Assembly (NCBI GenBank): GCA_964035545.1
Contig: OZ037765.1
Coordinates: 7,762,698-7,826,697 of the forward strand
Length of the DNA stretch: 64,000 nt
Source: Bugula neritina
Taxonomy: Eukaryota > Bryozoa > Gymnolaemata > Cheilostomatida > Bugulidae
Direction of reading: 5' to 3'
Shown here: positions 40,001 through 56,827 of the stretch, piece after piece
How the letters are laid out: every line of letters begins with the position of its first letter
How positions within the stretch are numbered: the stretch's first letter is position 1
Notes under the pieces: generated by a model
What the model saw: only the letters and a program-made list of their open reading frames with translations
Databases searched by the model: none
Told to the model about the DNA's origin: nothing
Translations under genes and position numbers: made by a program

Positions 40001-41547
40001 TTAAATACTACCATGTAAATGTTTAAACAAACATATCACAGGCGACAGCATTGCAACTTTCTTATAACGACAAACAATACCATTAGATGGTTAACCAGTA
40101 AACTTCTCCACTTCACTGACTAAACAATGCAAGAAACTTACGAGTGTAAACTGGCGAAGATAATACTTCTTCTTGAGGCTACACACAAACGCCACAATTC
40201 CTGCTACGTACAAGGAAATCGAAATGAATTTGTGATACGTCAGAAAGTAGATCAGGAAATCCTAAAAGTAAAAAAATAAATAAGAACAACCTTGTCCAAA
40301 TTTTGATAACATCTTTCTCATTGTATGCAGCTTAAAATGGTACAATAGAGGGGTTAAGGTTAGCACAAGTCACATAAACGAGTATAAAAACTATGTTATT
40401 TATCCCCAGATTCTACTATAGGTATTTCCTTGATTTAAGCAAATAGTATTAGAAATTATTTTAACATACATAACTATATATAAATGAACACAGAGCCAAT
40501 TATAGTGATAATTACTCACTGTTTTCTGAAGAAGAACACCAAACTGGTCTATTATCATCTCACCGTTGATGTAGTAATTGGCAGTCACTAGGAAATACCA
40601 ACTGAGTGTGCGGAACCATGGCAGATTCTGAGACCGATACACAACGTAACCGATGTTGATGATCTCCGAGAAACATTTCAACTGAATTCCCATAACCTAT
40701 CAAAACATTACACTTTCTTTAAATAATAGACTTGAATATAGTGGATGGAAAAATAATGATCAAAATTGCACCAGTAATGTTTGAAGAAATAACTATTAAA
40801 GCAAAGTATTTCAACTAACCAGTAAAACTAGAGCGATGGGTCCAAGGTAGAGCAGGACAAAGAAGCTGGTAATCATACAGATGCTCAGCACAAATCTAAT
40901 AGTGTAGCTCCTCCATCTAAATAATTATTTATAAATCATATAATACATAGCACAATAAAATATGAAAAATAAAATTCAAATGTTCATAAAAGCTGATAAG
41001 TCTACTAACTTCTTGTTTTTAAAGTTATACGGACAGCTACAGATACATGGCCAAATTCACCTTTGAGACATGTTTTTGGTAACAGAGTCTAAAATCTCTG
41101 GAGTGACATCCGTGCCGGTTGGAGCAGCTTGAACTAGCGGACTCTTATCTCCTTTCGCAGTCGCAAAGTCATGCAAGTCATCATTGTCTGAATCTTCAGA
41201 ATCCGGCTAAAAATCAACTTTTGATAACTAGCTCTTACAGTTTATGCATAACAACAAAAATACAAAATGATCCTTTTCCCAACAGTAGCGTATAGGTTGC
41301 ATGTACCACATTGTTTAGTATTGATGTAGTATAAAAGATGAAGGGAGTTTGTGTAATTTCTGCACATATTTGGGTGAGTCACACAAATAGTATTCAATTA
41401 AAATATAATTTGAATATTTATGGCTAAATCATGCCAGAACTTCTTGAAAGCCCCAAAGCTTACATCACCAGTAGATGGAGAGAGGTGTGGGGTCTGCTTA
41501 TCTGCGCCATCCCCTTCCCCAGAGGTTCGCTGTCGAATCTCACTCAT
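37092..41547 (-). CDS. CDS1: Phosphatidate cytidylyltransferase (CDP-diacylglycerol synthase)
   Basis: Integral ER enzyme converting phosphatidic acid and CTP to CDP-diacylglycerol, the precursor of phosphatidylinositol and cardiolipin. Exons on minus: 41547-41464, 41206-41061, 40916-40820, 40696-40520, 40261-40142, 39870-39788, 39305 to about 39145, 38817-38662, 38019-37885, 37666-37563 and 37230-37092; about 465 residues (human CDS2 445). Landmarks: hydrophobic segment [56 protein letters not shown]; and the family signature [13 protein letters not shown]...[11 protein letters not shown] split across two exons. Several membrane segments are evident. The N terminus is soluble and acidic. The join between the exon starting 39305 and the one at 38817 is unresolved: all GT donors near its end are phase 1 but the next exon reads in phase 0. 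Vertebrate CDS1 and CDS2 both correspond to this gene. Confidence 0.94.
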
Positions 41548-42562
41548 TGTGTTGTCTTTTAGTTTAGCTAATCTATTAGAATAAAAGAACTTTAAACATT
41601 TTTTAAAATACGACTATTAAATGATACGTAGCCCAATTTTTGAATGAAAACTCATTCATTGGCAAAATGTAAATTTAAAGTAAGAGTATCAGTTGTATCA
41701 CACTATTTCTCCAACGGTGACATACACACAGTAAATAAGACATTTCAAATCTCAACTACCAGTATCAGACTTAGTATTACTATTGTCATTAAACGTATAC
41801 TTATAGTTGCAGCTATTATAATTTTAATTTTATTACACTTACAGCAACTGTAAGACTGGAAAGTACATTGCAAAATTAAGTTAAAGAACCAGCTTAACGT
41901 TGCATATCTATAATTATTTTAAGATTTAGCTCAAAAATTAGTTTCTCTTTGTATAACTATTATTCTTGATAAAAATTAGCATTGATTTCAAGTTCATGTT
42001 GCAGTTGAGTCTACTCACTATTGGATTTGGCATGAACATGTTGATACTAGCATAGTTATAATATAGCCAATATTATATCAAGTAAGGTAATCACGTAGTA
42101 CAAAATCTTAACAAACCTATAGGCATAGCCGTAGGCTATAGGTAAAAGTTTTAGTTGATAGAAATGCACATAGCAATACGTATCTTTATACTTATACTAA
42201 TCTGAATTAGTAAAATGAGTAATGTTATTATTATTAATACTACTAATTGATTAGTAATACTAATACTAATAGTAATACTAATAGTTATACTAAAAGTAAA
42301 ACTAATACTTAATTAGTTAATAGTAATACTAATACTAATAGTAATAGAGTAATAGTGATTCACTGACTGTGATAGTCATAGTGATACCTCCAGTTACCTC
42401 CAGATTACGATCATGCTAGACCACTAGGTAGCAGAAGCGGCATGCCTCATATGTTTATGGTTGGTCAGAAAGTAAAATGCATACAATAGTCCATAAATTG
42501 GTTGCAGTGTGTGTTGCAATATTGTTTATTAGTACAGGTAAGTTAACCTGTCAATGTTTAGA
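41548..42562. other. upstream region of CDS1
   Basis: No gene is recognised. It holds the presumed CDS1 promoter, an A-N-T tract (42186-42360) and the sequence 3' of the LINE open frame. Confidence 0.5.
42186..42360. repeat. cryptic A-N-T triplet repeat tract
   Basis: Repeated words aatactaatagtaatact and ctaatagttatact, with occasional TAT and AAA triplets. It begins about 640 bases upstream of the CDS1 start and ends about 200 bases past the LINE stop codon. Confidence 0.8.
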
Positions 42563-43450
42563 TTATTCTGTGTGTAAATTAGTCTTGCAAGGATTGTTCC
42601 CTTTAAGGTCACGGATTGTTCGTGGCAAGAAGCTGTTATAATAGCAGTTATTATTGGTGCTGACTGATCTTGGCTGTCCTAGTGTTTGGGCTCTAGTTTG
42701 GATAAAACTTTCCGGGGTATTTTTTAGTTCGTCATACGCTGCAGAGAGTGCTGGGTGATATTCTTCCTTTTGGAGTATCCTCATAAGGAGTCTTAGCCGT
42801 TGAGTTCTTCTTCTTTCATCGAGGGCGGCCAGCTCCAGTCTTTCTTTTGCTTCTCGCACTCCTCTTCTACCCTTGATGTTAGCTATGGCTCTTACTGCCC
42901 GTGTTTGTACCTCTTCGATGGAATTTATTTCTTTTGGAGTATAGGGGTCCCAAACAGCAGAAGCATAGTCTAGGTGAGGAAGGCATAGGGATTTGTAAGC
43001 CATGAGTCTCACTTTTTCGGGTGCCCAGTGCAAAGCCCTTTTGATCATCCCCAGTTGTTTGTTTGCTAGCAATATTTTGCTCTGGATATGATTATCAAAC
43101 TTCAGGTTGGCCTGTAGAGTCACTCCGAGGTATGTTGATTTGTCCACCTGTTCTAGAACTGTGCCATTTAACGTGTAGTGTGCTGGTATATCTTGCTCTT
43201 TGAATGCCATAATTTTGCTCTTTTTAACATTGAACTCCATACCCCACTTTGAAGCCCAACTTCCTGCTGCATCTATGTTCCTTTGAAACCTTAGTCTGTC
43301 TTGGTCATCTGAGACAGGCTGGTAGAGGAGGGTGTCATCTGCGAAGAGACCAACTTCACAATCAACACAGTCAGGGAGATCATTTATGAACACGAGAAAC
43401 AGTATGTGGCCGAGTACAGAGCCCTGAGGTACCCCAGACGTCACTGGCAC
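42563..43450 (-). mobile_element. 5'-truncated non-LTR retrotransposon (CR1/L2/Jockey-like), reverse transcriptase C-terminal half
   Basis: An open frame of 295 codons encodes the second half of a LINE reverse transcriptase: SGVPQGSVLG (motif 4), LFADDTLLY carrying the F-A-D-D active site (motif 5), WASKWGMEFNVKKSKIM and YLGVTL (motifs 6-7), and the thumb/C-terminal part including LCLPHLDYASAVWDPYT. The tail NSFLPRTIRDL matches the usual ending of CR1/L2-like open frames. The element is cut at its 5' side: an in-frame TAG lies one codon before the conserved VPVTSGVPQGS, and no endonuclease or fingers domain precedes it. The frame itself has no internal stop, so the insertion is fairly young. 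It lies upstream of CDS1. Confidence 0.93.
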
Positions 43451-43790
43451 TAATGATTAAATTTGAATTCATCATCAATAATGAATAGTAATGTTATTAT
43501 TATTACAATAATTTATCAATTATCATAATCATTACTATCATGACAATTTAAATTTTAATTAGATTACAATAATAATGCAAATGATCATCATCATCATTGA
43601 CGTTATTAATATTATCATTATGATTATCATAATGAATATGATAAACCTAAAAGTAAAGTAATTAAAATGATTAACTCATTACATTTACTTATTACTCATT
43701 AGTGACACTGACTAGTCATGATCATTAACATTATGATTATCATTTAGATTTATCATTATTCATTATCATTATGATTCACTTTTACTTTTA
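43451..43790. repeat. cryptic T-N-A triplet repeat tract
   Basis: Simple sequence of ATT, ATC and ATG triplets (attatcattatgattatc, atgatcatcatcatcatt), abutting the 5' break of the LINE fragment. In another phase the triplets are T-N-A, again a pattern identical on both strands. Confidence 0.75.
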
Positions 43791-45387
43791 GATTGTGATG
43801 ATGAAAATGAATTGAAATAAAAATACAGAAGAAAATACTATTTTATTAGCCTTACGTGAAGTTGAACTACCCACTTTTACCTCGGGTTATTATTAGTTTA
43901 AAACTGCATCAAATTATTGATTAATTGATAATGAGGCCTTTGGAGTTTAGACTCCAGGTTTACCGTTTTAGGTCGATTGACCATTATCATTATGATGATC
44001 AATCTTCTGTATATTTTTCGATTTGTCGTACTCCAAGTACGATAGAATAGTCATATTAAAAGTCCCTTATATTATCGAAGTAAAACAAGCATTTCATATG
44101 ATGAAGCATATTGCTTAGCAGGGCAATTGACTCCCGAAGATGTTCAATACGTGTGTAAAAGAGTTGCTCTCTCTAATCTATGTGCATAAACTGTGGACAA
44201 GTGCTGATGCTCTATTTACTCTGTCATGAAGAATATTAATCTGTCTATATAGGCCTATATATTATTTTTTATGAGCAAAATTTAAATCTCTTCTCAAGGC
44301 CAACATTCAAACATTCACGTGAATTATATTATATATACATGCATATATAATAATTTAATGCTTTTGCTAACCTTGCTTGCTGAAAAGACAACACGGCTTC
44401 TGACTAAGTCATTATAATTGTATTTAAGAAACCAGCTCAGTGTGCATATCCTTATATTATTATATACGGATATATAGTAAACAGACACAAATCTGGCTCA
44501 TAAAACTGTTTACCGAGGATGGTTTAATGCTCAAACGCCTTTTAAATTTCACACTTGCCTTTCAACAAGCCAGCAGAATAGAATCCTTCAAGTTAAGCAG
44601 TTCCAGATTTTCATGCTATTCATATAGTAATATAGTTTTCTCAGTTGGCAGACTTTTAAACTAAATGAATTTGCTTTTGTTAGGTTAATAAAATAACTTG
44701 GTATGCAGGTTTAGTTTTCACAATTAAAAAATTGTATATTCTTATATATTCTAAACACTTTCTTTACACTTAACAGTCAGTATAAAGACTACAGAATTTA
44801 ACATTTAAAGTTAACTTAGATCCTTCACTAACCTGAAAAATTATCAATGAATTATATTATAGGATCATAGTAAAGTATTGCAGTATTAAGGCACACTACT
44901 AAACCATTTGATGTGTTCACAGTAAATCGAGTGCATCAATGTTCAACTAGCAGAACACAGGATTTAAGTTATGGCAAAAGTTGATAGTTATAGCATAGAA
45001 CATTTATTATACCTCTAGGTATGTCAACAATAGAAATGTATTGGCATGAACATGAAAATTGTATTTTCTAGCCAACCAAGTGAAAAGTACAAATTTATAA
45101 ATGATTACCGATTGACAACCGTTTATTTTTTAATACAACATAAAACTTGCTAAATGAACTCTCTACAGATGTCACTTTCATAGAAAACTAATTCCTGTTT
45201 GTGCAACTAAAAAAAAGTTTACTGATGACATCAACTGAATGGGTATAAAAATATTGTGGTTATTCACAAATATGACCATGCAGAAGGACACATTTCAATC
45301 GGATTTGGTACCATTGTAGAAACACTGAAAATGCCAGATGAGATTTTGCCAAGTAACGGAAGAAAGTTTGTTAGTTGAATGCATTGA
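43791..45387. other. intergenic DNA 3' of PRMT1
   Basis: No gene is recognised. It includes an AT palindrome near 44325-44355. Candidate minus-strand poly(A) signals for PRMT1 (TTTATT on plus) are at 45122-45127 and 45003-45008. Confidence 0.5.
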
Positions 45388-50036
<4,649 letters not shown>

Positions 50037-52134
50037 GCTGCTTGGTTATAGTAGAGAACACATGGGTGTGAACTTCGTCATAGTTTTATGTGCTCAATTG
50101 TATATGCTATCGCGGGAAGATTCGGGAATAAAACGCTAGAGAAAGGAATTGTCTTCTTTAAAAAGCCACAGATTGTGTTTTGAAAATACTGCTATGTAGT
50201 TGATTTGATACCGACTCTCCAACACAGTTTTCCCTAATTTCGGTTAGATGCTATTGTTAGAGCACTGGCACTAATCGGAGTGGGGGTAGTTGGAAAAAAT
50301 CTAATGCAAATGCTTAGAGCTAAAGCCAATGACAACTAATAAAAAAATAGATGAAGAGCTGCAATAGAAATATGGCATGAATATATTTTAAGGTATTGTG
50401 CAATGCCATATTTGTTACTAGGAACGTTATACATACTGTAGCCAAGTGATGTAATTGGTGAGTTCAGGGTTATAACTTTAGATCCTACAAACCTGTAATT
50501 TAGGCAGCAAAAAGGTAGTTTTAAACTGTTCTATTTCCTTGCAAGCAAGAGTGAATTTGTAAAAGTTATTGTTATAGCTTCATTAGATAGAGACAAGGCT
50601 GAAATTCAAGCAGTCAGCAAAATGTAGTGGAAATTATAAGAAATAAGGGTATATCATAATCAATAATACAACATACTAACTATTGTAGCACACCAAACCT
50701 TGGCCCACCTTGCACAAAGATTTGGAAGATTGTACTGGGTAGCTATTGAATAATACTAAGAAGCAGTGAGAGTTATGAGCCTTGAAGCAAGATTTAAACA
50801 TTTTTAGCCGATTCACTTTTATTTTCACAGTCCTTTGCTCAAGATAACTAGCAAGGACCTCTTTTTATACACATCATTCAAGGTTTCTTTTAGGTAAGGA
50901 TAATGTGCTGCAGCACTTTTTGCTCCAACTTTGTGATAAATTGAGCTAAACTGCTATAATATCAGTTTATTTTACAAACCTGTATATTGCACATTAGCTA
51001 ACTAATGACATATAAACAAAAATAATTATATCTATCATTATCATTTATAGATTATAAAATACTAATAATAGTTGAGCTATTTTACGAAGGTTTCTCTTTC
51101 CCTGAGTTACCAAAAATGATATAAATACTTTATAAGCATTGCTATATATATTTGCAAATAACCAAATAGCATAAAAGATTACCCGTGTAATATATAGACC
51201 AGAGAAATTGTATTTGAAACCCAAGTGTTTACTAAAAGGCTTGGAAGGACAACTCTACATCCGTAAAAAACAAATTTGCCAAGTAGTGATTCGGCACACA
51301 TAGCTGATACGTAATAACCACCCTGGTTTAACTAAGCTTAAAAGAACCATATGCTTTTTTTATTTAGAAACCAACAGGATGAGGCATTGTCAATTCTGGT
51401 GTGTTAAAGTTCTCTGCCTTGCATAAAGCAGTATATTCTCCTGATTTAGCTAGAAATCTGTTGAATTTGACTAAATTTGAAGGCAAGCTTTTCAACATTT
51501 CATGCTGGAGAACAAGGGTTGAAGACTGCACAGGCCTACACATTAGCAGGAGATGTAGAAGGAGTGGATGTAATTATTCATGATACAAACCAACTGGTAA
51601 AGGCTTATTGAATGAGACTAAGTGTATCACACATGTGTGGTACACTTACTTTCAATCTACTCAACGCACACAATTATGTTGAAAAATATCATATATACAA
51701 ACACTGCAGTACTTACATCGCATAATGCAAATGAGGGCACTAAATGATTAGAGTAAGATAACGAAAATTCCAAAACCAAATAATTAACAATTAGCATAAT
51801 GCAGAACTGTCCATACATTTTTATTAAGAAATCTTAACTATTTTGCATCATGTACTTATAAATATCTCAAAAACTTAACAGAAAAAAAGCAATAGTTTGA
51901 CAATTACACTTAAAAAAAGTTACATATAAGACTTGGCTCTTGTAACCTTGACACACCTAGTACTGTGGCATCAGGTCTTATTTATTTTACATATAGGGTA
52001 AGCCCAGGTAGAGGCGACTGAAAATTTAAACTTACTAGGAGCTTACTCTACATTACGCAAGACATTTCTACATTAAGTGAATAAAACTAGCTGTGTTTTA
52101 ATGAAATAGGCATATATGTGTACAAGCATACATG
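50037..52134. other. intergenic DNA between PRMT1 and FDXACB1-like gene
   Basis: No gene is recognised. It should hold the PRMT1 promoter (right of 50036) and the 3' UTR of the FDXACB1-like gene. No repeat of note. Confidence 0.5.
51981..51986 (-). terminator. poly(A) signal, FDXACB1-like gene
   Basis: TTTATT on plus (AATAAA on minus), about 150 bases beyond the stop codon. Confidence 0.5.
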
Positions 52135-55027
52135 CTACCTTAATGTAACCCCTAGCACAGTGGGTAAATGTGTCCTCATCCACTGGTAGTACTGATATGC
52201 ATATGAATATGGCAATGCCCTGTCTAGTGACTGGTAGGTTAATCTATAGCAATGACTCACAGTGTGTGTCTGGGGATGAGTGTAAGTGTCAATCAAGGTG
52301 ACATCTCTCACCAGGTGGTTGGAGAATTTATACACATAACTGGTGAACATTCCTGTATAAAAATTCTCTTTAACCCAGAAACTGACATCGAAAAAATATG
52401 AAGGCGGGTATATACTGAGTTGTGTGCCCTTGACTACATTAACTTTATTTTCACCAACCATAACCAGATTACCAAGGTTCAAATCTTTTCTTGCAAAGTA
52501 CCGTATATCCTCTTCTTCAAACAGACATTGTAGTATCAGAGCTATGGATACAGAGACAACTCCACCAGAGGTAACCCTTCCAACAACTAGATGCTGGGAA
52601 GTACTAGACAAGCTCTCTAGTGAAATGCACGAGTCGCTTATAGAAAGTTTGAAATTTTCACCAAAGTAAATAGCTTCCAGTTCGCAACTATCTGGGACTA
52701 GAGTAACATAATTTGAACAGTAGCGGGAAGACAGGCTATCATTCGTAGATTGCTGAGCTACATTTGTGTCGTGCTTAGCCGACCAGCACTGGCACAGAAC
52801 CGAAACTAACTGCTCTGCCAAACAGCCTTCACTTGGCCAACATCTGCAACAGCAAACAATATTAGTGTGCATATAAATACATTTAGGTGCATTAGTGGAA
52901 AAACTTTAATAGCCCGGAGCGTTCAACTCTTGATACATTTTGGTTGAAAGCAAGGGTTGAAATTCTGGTAAGAATATGGTTCTTTTACTATGTTTCGAAA
53001 ATAGAACACATGTTTTTTTTTCAACTACTCCATTACTGTACCTATCTCTATAAAGAGGTGTTACAGCAGCTGAACTTTATGAGTATATAGCACATACATC
53101 TCTGATAAATCAATAATTTCTAACAAGATTTATAATGTATACACAGAAGATTCCAGAAGCTATATCATAGTATCATAAAATATGCAGATTAATGGCAAAT
53201 AGAAACTAGATTTGTCATAAATGAGCGAGATTAAACATTAAACGTCAACCTAGTTTTAAATACAGAACTACTTGAACTAAGTTAAATAAAAATTAACTTT
53301 TCACACAAAAGAAGAGAGTAACTTACACTGGATCACTGAATGTATTAGGCTGTGGTGGGAAATTGGCCTTCATGAATTTGTGAACAAGGGATCCTTGAGT
53401 ACGAAACATTTTATTCTGACTTCTACAAATGACAGAATAAATTACAAGCTCTTTCAACTACCTGCTTATTCAGCTATCCAACATGTCACATAGTCTTGTG
53501 GCATTAGCATTCCAAATAAATGATAAACATGATCACAGAAAGGCAAAGTTTAAACAAACTAGCAAATTATATTAGTTTAATTACTTCAAGATAAAACAAA
53601 AATGTTTTCTCTAGAGTCTAGCAGTAATAAGCCTTTTTCCACAATATTATTCATCCTCAATAAAAGAGACTTTTACAGAGACTTGCTGTGGGCAGCTGTG
53701 ACAAAGACAAACCTAAAGCCAGTAGATAAATAGTCTTGAAATATTTCAGCCGCTTCAAATTTGTTGACTGATTTTAGTATCAAGCCTGAGTTTGCTGCTT
53801 TGGATGTGACTTGCCAGCTGTTACACCACTCACGTTGGGGCTTGTCAGCACTGGTTCCACCTTGACCTTGACATAGGGTCACCAGTATCGCACCCATATC
53901 AGTTAAATGATCGACTGCACTATATAGAAGAAACACAACCGTTACAATTAACAATCATATTAACAGTCGATAGAATTATGTGAAATAAGTGTAATAATAA
54001 ACCACAAAAGGCAAAACAGACTATCAACTAAATTGAGCCATTCCTAACATTGACCTAGTTATATCGTTGAAGATTAAATATTGTTAACATATCAGCATTA
54101 GAATAAAGGTAAAGACTGAACTAAGTAGACAAAACGCCTATAATTACAGCAAAGAATAAACAAAATTTGAAATGGTATCTGAAAGAATCATTCGTATATA
54201 TGCTATATAGCTCTAACTATAATAACCAACAATTTATATCTGCACTTGGTTTGTCATAAAGAACTATGTACAATTTGCAAAACAGTTGACATAGTTTTAG
54301 GAAATACAATATAAAAGTAAAAATAGCCACCTTTTAAAAAACGATTCTAAAAGTTGTCTATTCTTTTTGATGTTTGACTTTCCTCCAACATGAGGAAAGT
54401 TAAAAATAATGTAAGAAAACTGAGTGCCGTTGAATATGTCTTGTAAAGATGTTGCATCAACACTTGTCTTGACCTCAACACCTACAGTAATCAGAAACTA
54501 ATAAATTAAAATATACAACAAAATGAATTAATAACTTAAGAATTCAATAAAATTTAGTAGAAATCCATAACAAATTATTTAAAGTTACAAGTCTGTTCTG
54601 CATTGCCAACAAAACTGTAATAATTAATTGAGGTACACAAATTTTGTGTTAGCTATACAACAGCCATTGGCATTTACGGTATTGATAGTTGAATAGTGTT
54701 GGAAAAGTGTTTTTATATAAAATATATTAAGTGACTGCGCTACTTATTTTTTGCTTATTATGTTGAAGTAGGAAATTTCAAAAAGGGAAAAAGAGTAACG
54801 CAGAAGCTCCATAGGCCTATCTACAAACCTTTGTGTTTTAAATATTCTAAATTCCTCAAAAAATCTGGGTATTTGGATATCATTATAGCTTCACTTTCTA
54901 ATGTAGTAGATGTTACATTCAGGCTGCTATAACGCTTTGTAAAAGCTACAGAAAATGAAAAATCCCCATCCCCAACAATCAAAACTGAACGGCTCCCTGG
55001 AACCATGTTGAGAAATTCTTTATCCAT
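52135..55027 (-). CDS. FDXACB1: FDXACB1-like protein: BMT5-like methyltransferase domain plus ferredoxin-fold anticodon-binding domain
   Basis: Exons on minus: 55027-54829, 54481-54331, 53919-53713, 53422-53327 and 52843-52135; all phases agree and give 453 residues. The N-terminal domain (about 1-190) is the DUF2431/BMT5-like Rossmann methyltransferase fold: VLIVGDGDFSFS at 15-26 and IIFNFPHVGGKSNIKKNRQL near 97. In yeast Bmt5 this fold methylates uridine of 25S rRNA; activity here is not shown. The C-terminal domain (363-453) is an FDX-ACB domain as in the phenylalanyl-tRNA synthetase tail: YPPSYFFDVSFWV, VTLIDTYTHPQT, YRLTYQSLDRAL. This two-domain order is that of vertebrate FDXACB1, which is longer (about 600 residues from memory). 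The middle part, 190-360, is poorly conserved. Confidence 0.88.
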
Positions 55028-56827
55028 TATTTGTCTTGAAGCTTGAATTTAATCTACAAATATAATAATTATGTATAATAAACTATTGGCAATCTTATAG
55101 TTATACTAGTTATATCCAGAGCAAGATTTAGATGGTGTCAAACTATATGCTCTAAAAGTTTATAGCAGACACTGGTGAGTAAAACTGGTTTATAGTTGTT
55201 TGGCTGACCAACAGCACCACGTTTATATAACTATAAGGGGGAAACATGAGCCATTTTCTATTCCATTTTCCATAACCACTGTTATCAAAATAACTAACGT
55301 AAATGAAGCAAAGTGAAGCTTAACTCAAACTGGCAACTGCTCACCTTGAACTCTCACTCTGCATTTGCTAAGCACACTTTTGGATAGCAGTATCCTATAC
55401 TCATAGTCATACTCATACTGATAGTGATACTCAAACTAAGACACTCACACTGACACTCACACTGTCAGTATACTCTAAGCTACTAGTACTAGTACTTCAC
55501 TACTAGTAGTAGTACTACTAGATCGATACAACTTACAAGTACAACTGAACTACATGTCAACTAGTACTACTAGTGTAGTACTAGTACTACAAGTCAGTAC
55601 TAATACTCTATTACTACTAGTGGTAGTACTAGTACTACAAGGTCAAGTACAAGTTCAAGTTGAAATACAACTAGTACTACTACTACTACTACTAGTTGAG
55701 TACTAGTACTACAAACTGAAACTATTATATTATTTATATCAGTAGGACTGTATCAGTATGAGTACGTTAAACCTAATGCAAGTACAACTAGTAATAAGTA
55801 GTTTAAGTAGCTGCAATAGTAATAGTTTTCCTATATTTGGAATATTGTATTGAATTTAATAATCGCAACGTCGACACTGAAATACAAAATGTTTAAAATT
55901 TTGCACATAGGCTATTGAATTTGAAAGTGAAACCAGTTATCACGCCGACAGAAACAGAAGAAACGGAGTCGCTATAGCATCAAGAAGTTTTTACCATTGA
56001 ACTATAGTTATAGTTTCAGTTCAGTGGTTTTTACCACTAAATCATCGAGTTGTGCAAAGAAAACTTTACACTATACATCTACCAAACAATTATTGTGGAA
56101 TCAAGTCATCAACAGATCTCGAGCATATTTTTTGCAAGCTGCAATATAATATTATTACTGAATTGGAATTTTGACATTATAAAAGTAATGTTGAGTATTC
56201 TGTTCAACTAATAATTTTGTGTAGATGGCAAACTCTTGAAGTCTATTTCAACTCTTCTTTATTCCAATAAGTAACTATTTCAATTTGTCCTTATTCGTAC
56301 ACAGGCATGTTTGTGTATTGGCAATTAGTACACTCCCTCTCCATACTGGAATTTGTTTTTTCCTTTTGTTGAAAAACTACATTGTTTACTAAAAAATATT
56401 TGAGAGTCTAGCTTGTCAGTAATCCTTAACTGCAATAACACTTCTGAAGCTACTACAGTTTCAAGTGATAAACTAATAAATTAAAATTGGTACCTTAGAG
56501 AGTTTAGATATCTATTGAGCAGCGAGAACAATAAAATAACTAACTTGCTTACATGTAATACATAAAGAAGTTCAGGAACATTATTTTATAACTTTTACAG
56601 TTAAACAATAGAGTAAAAAGACTTGCAACTTATAAATGAGTGAAACTATAATAATACACTGTCTGTAGCATTTAATTTAGTTACCAAAGCCAACAGGACA
56701 AAAATTACCTGGGCAAAGGATAAAACTGAGAATATAAAATGTAATACTAGGATATAAAATAAAATGTGATTGAAGGCATAAAATGACTTGATTTCATATA
56801 CTATTTCGCCGTAGTCCTAATCAGCAA
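55028..56827. other. intergenic DNA between FDXACB1-like gene and TPX2
   Basis: No gene is recognised. It contains the promoter side of the FDXACB1-like gene with its repeat tract (55392-55715) and, on the right, the TPX2 3' UTR. Confidence 0.5.
55392..55715. repeat. ACT/AGT triplet repeat tract
   Basis: Begins as actcatactgatagtgat and acactcacactgacactc words, then from 55480 becomes runs of ACT and AGT triplets (tactagtactagtactt, agtactactactactac). ACT and AGT are reverse complements, so the tract is highly self-complementary. It lies about 365-690 bases upstream of the FDXACB1-like start codon. Confidence 0.85.

Noticed and set aside
43444-43450. Genuine start codon for the reverse transcriptase
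   Set aside because: The first residue is encoded by GTG and the frame begins in the middle of the RT domain just after an in-frame stop; the element is truncated.
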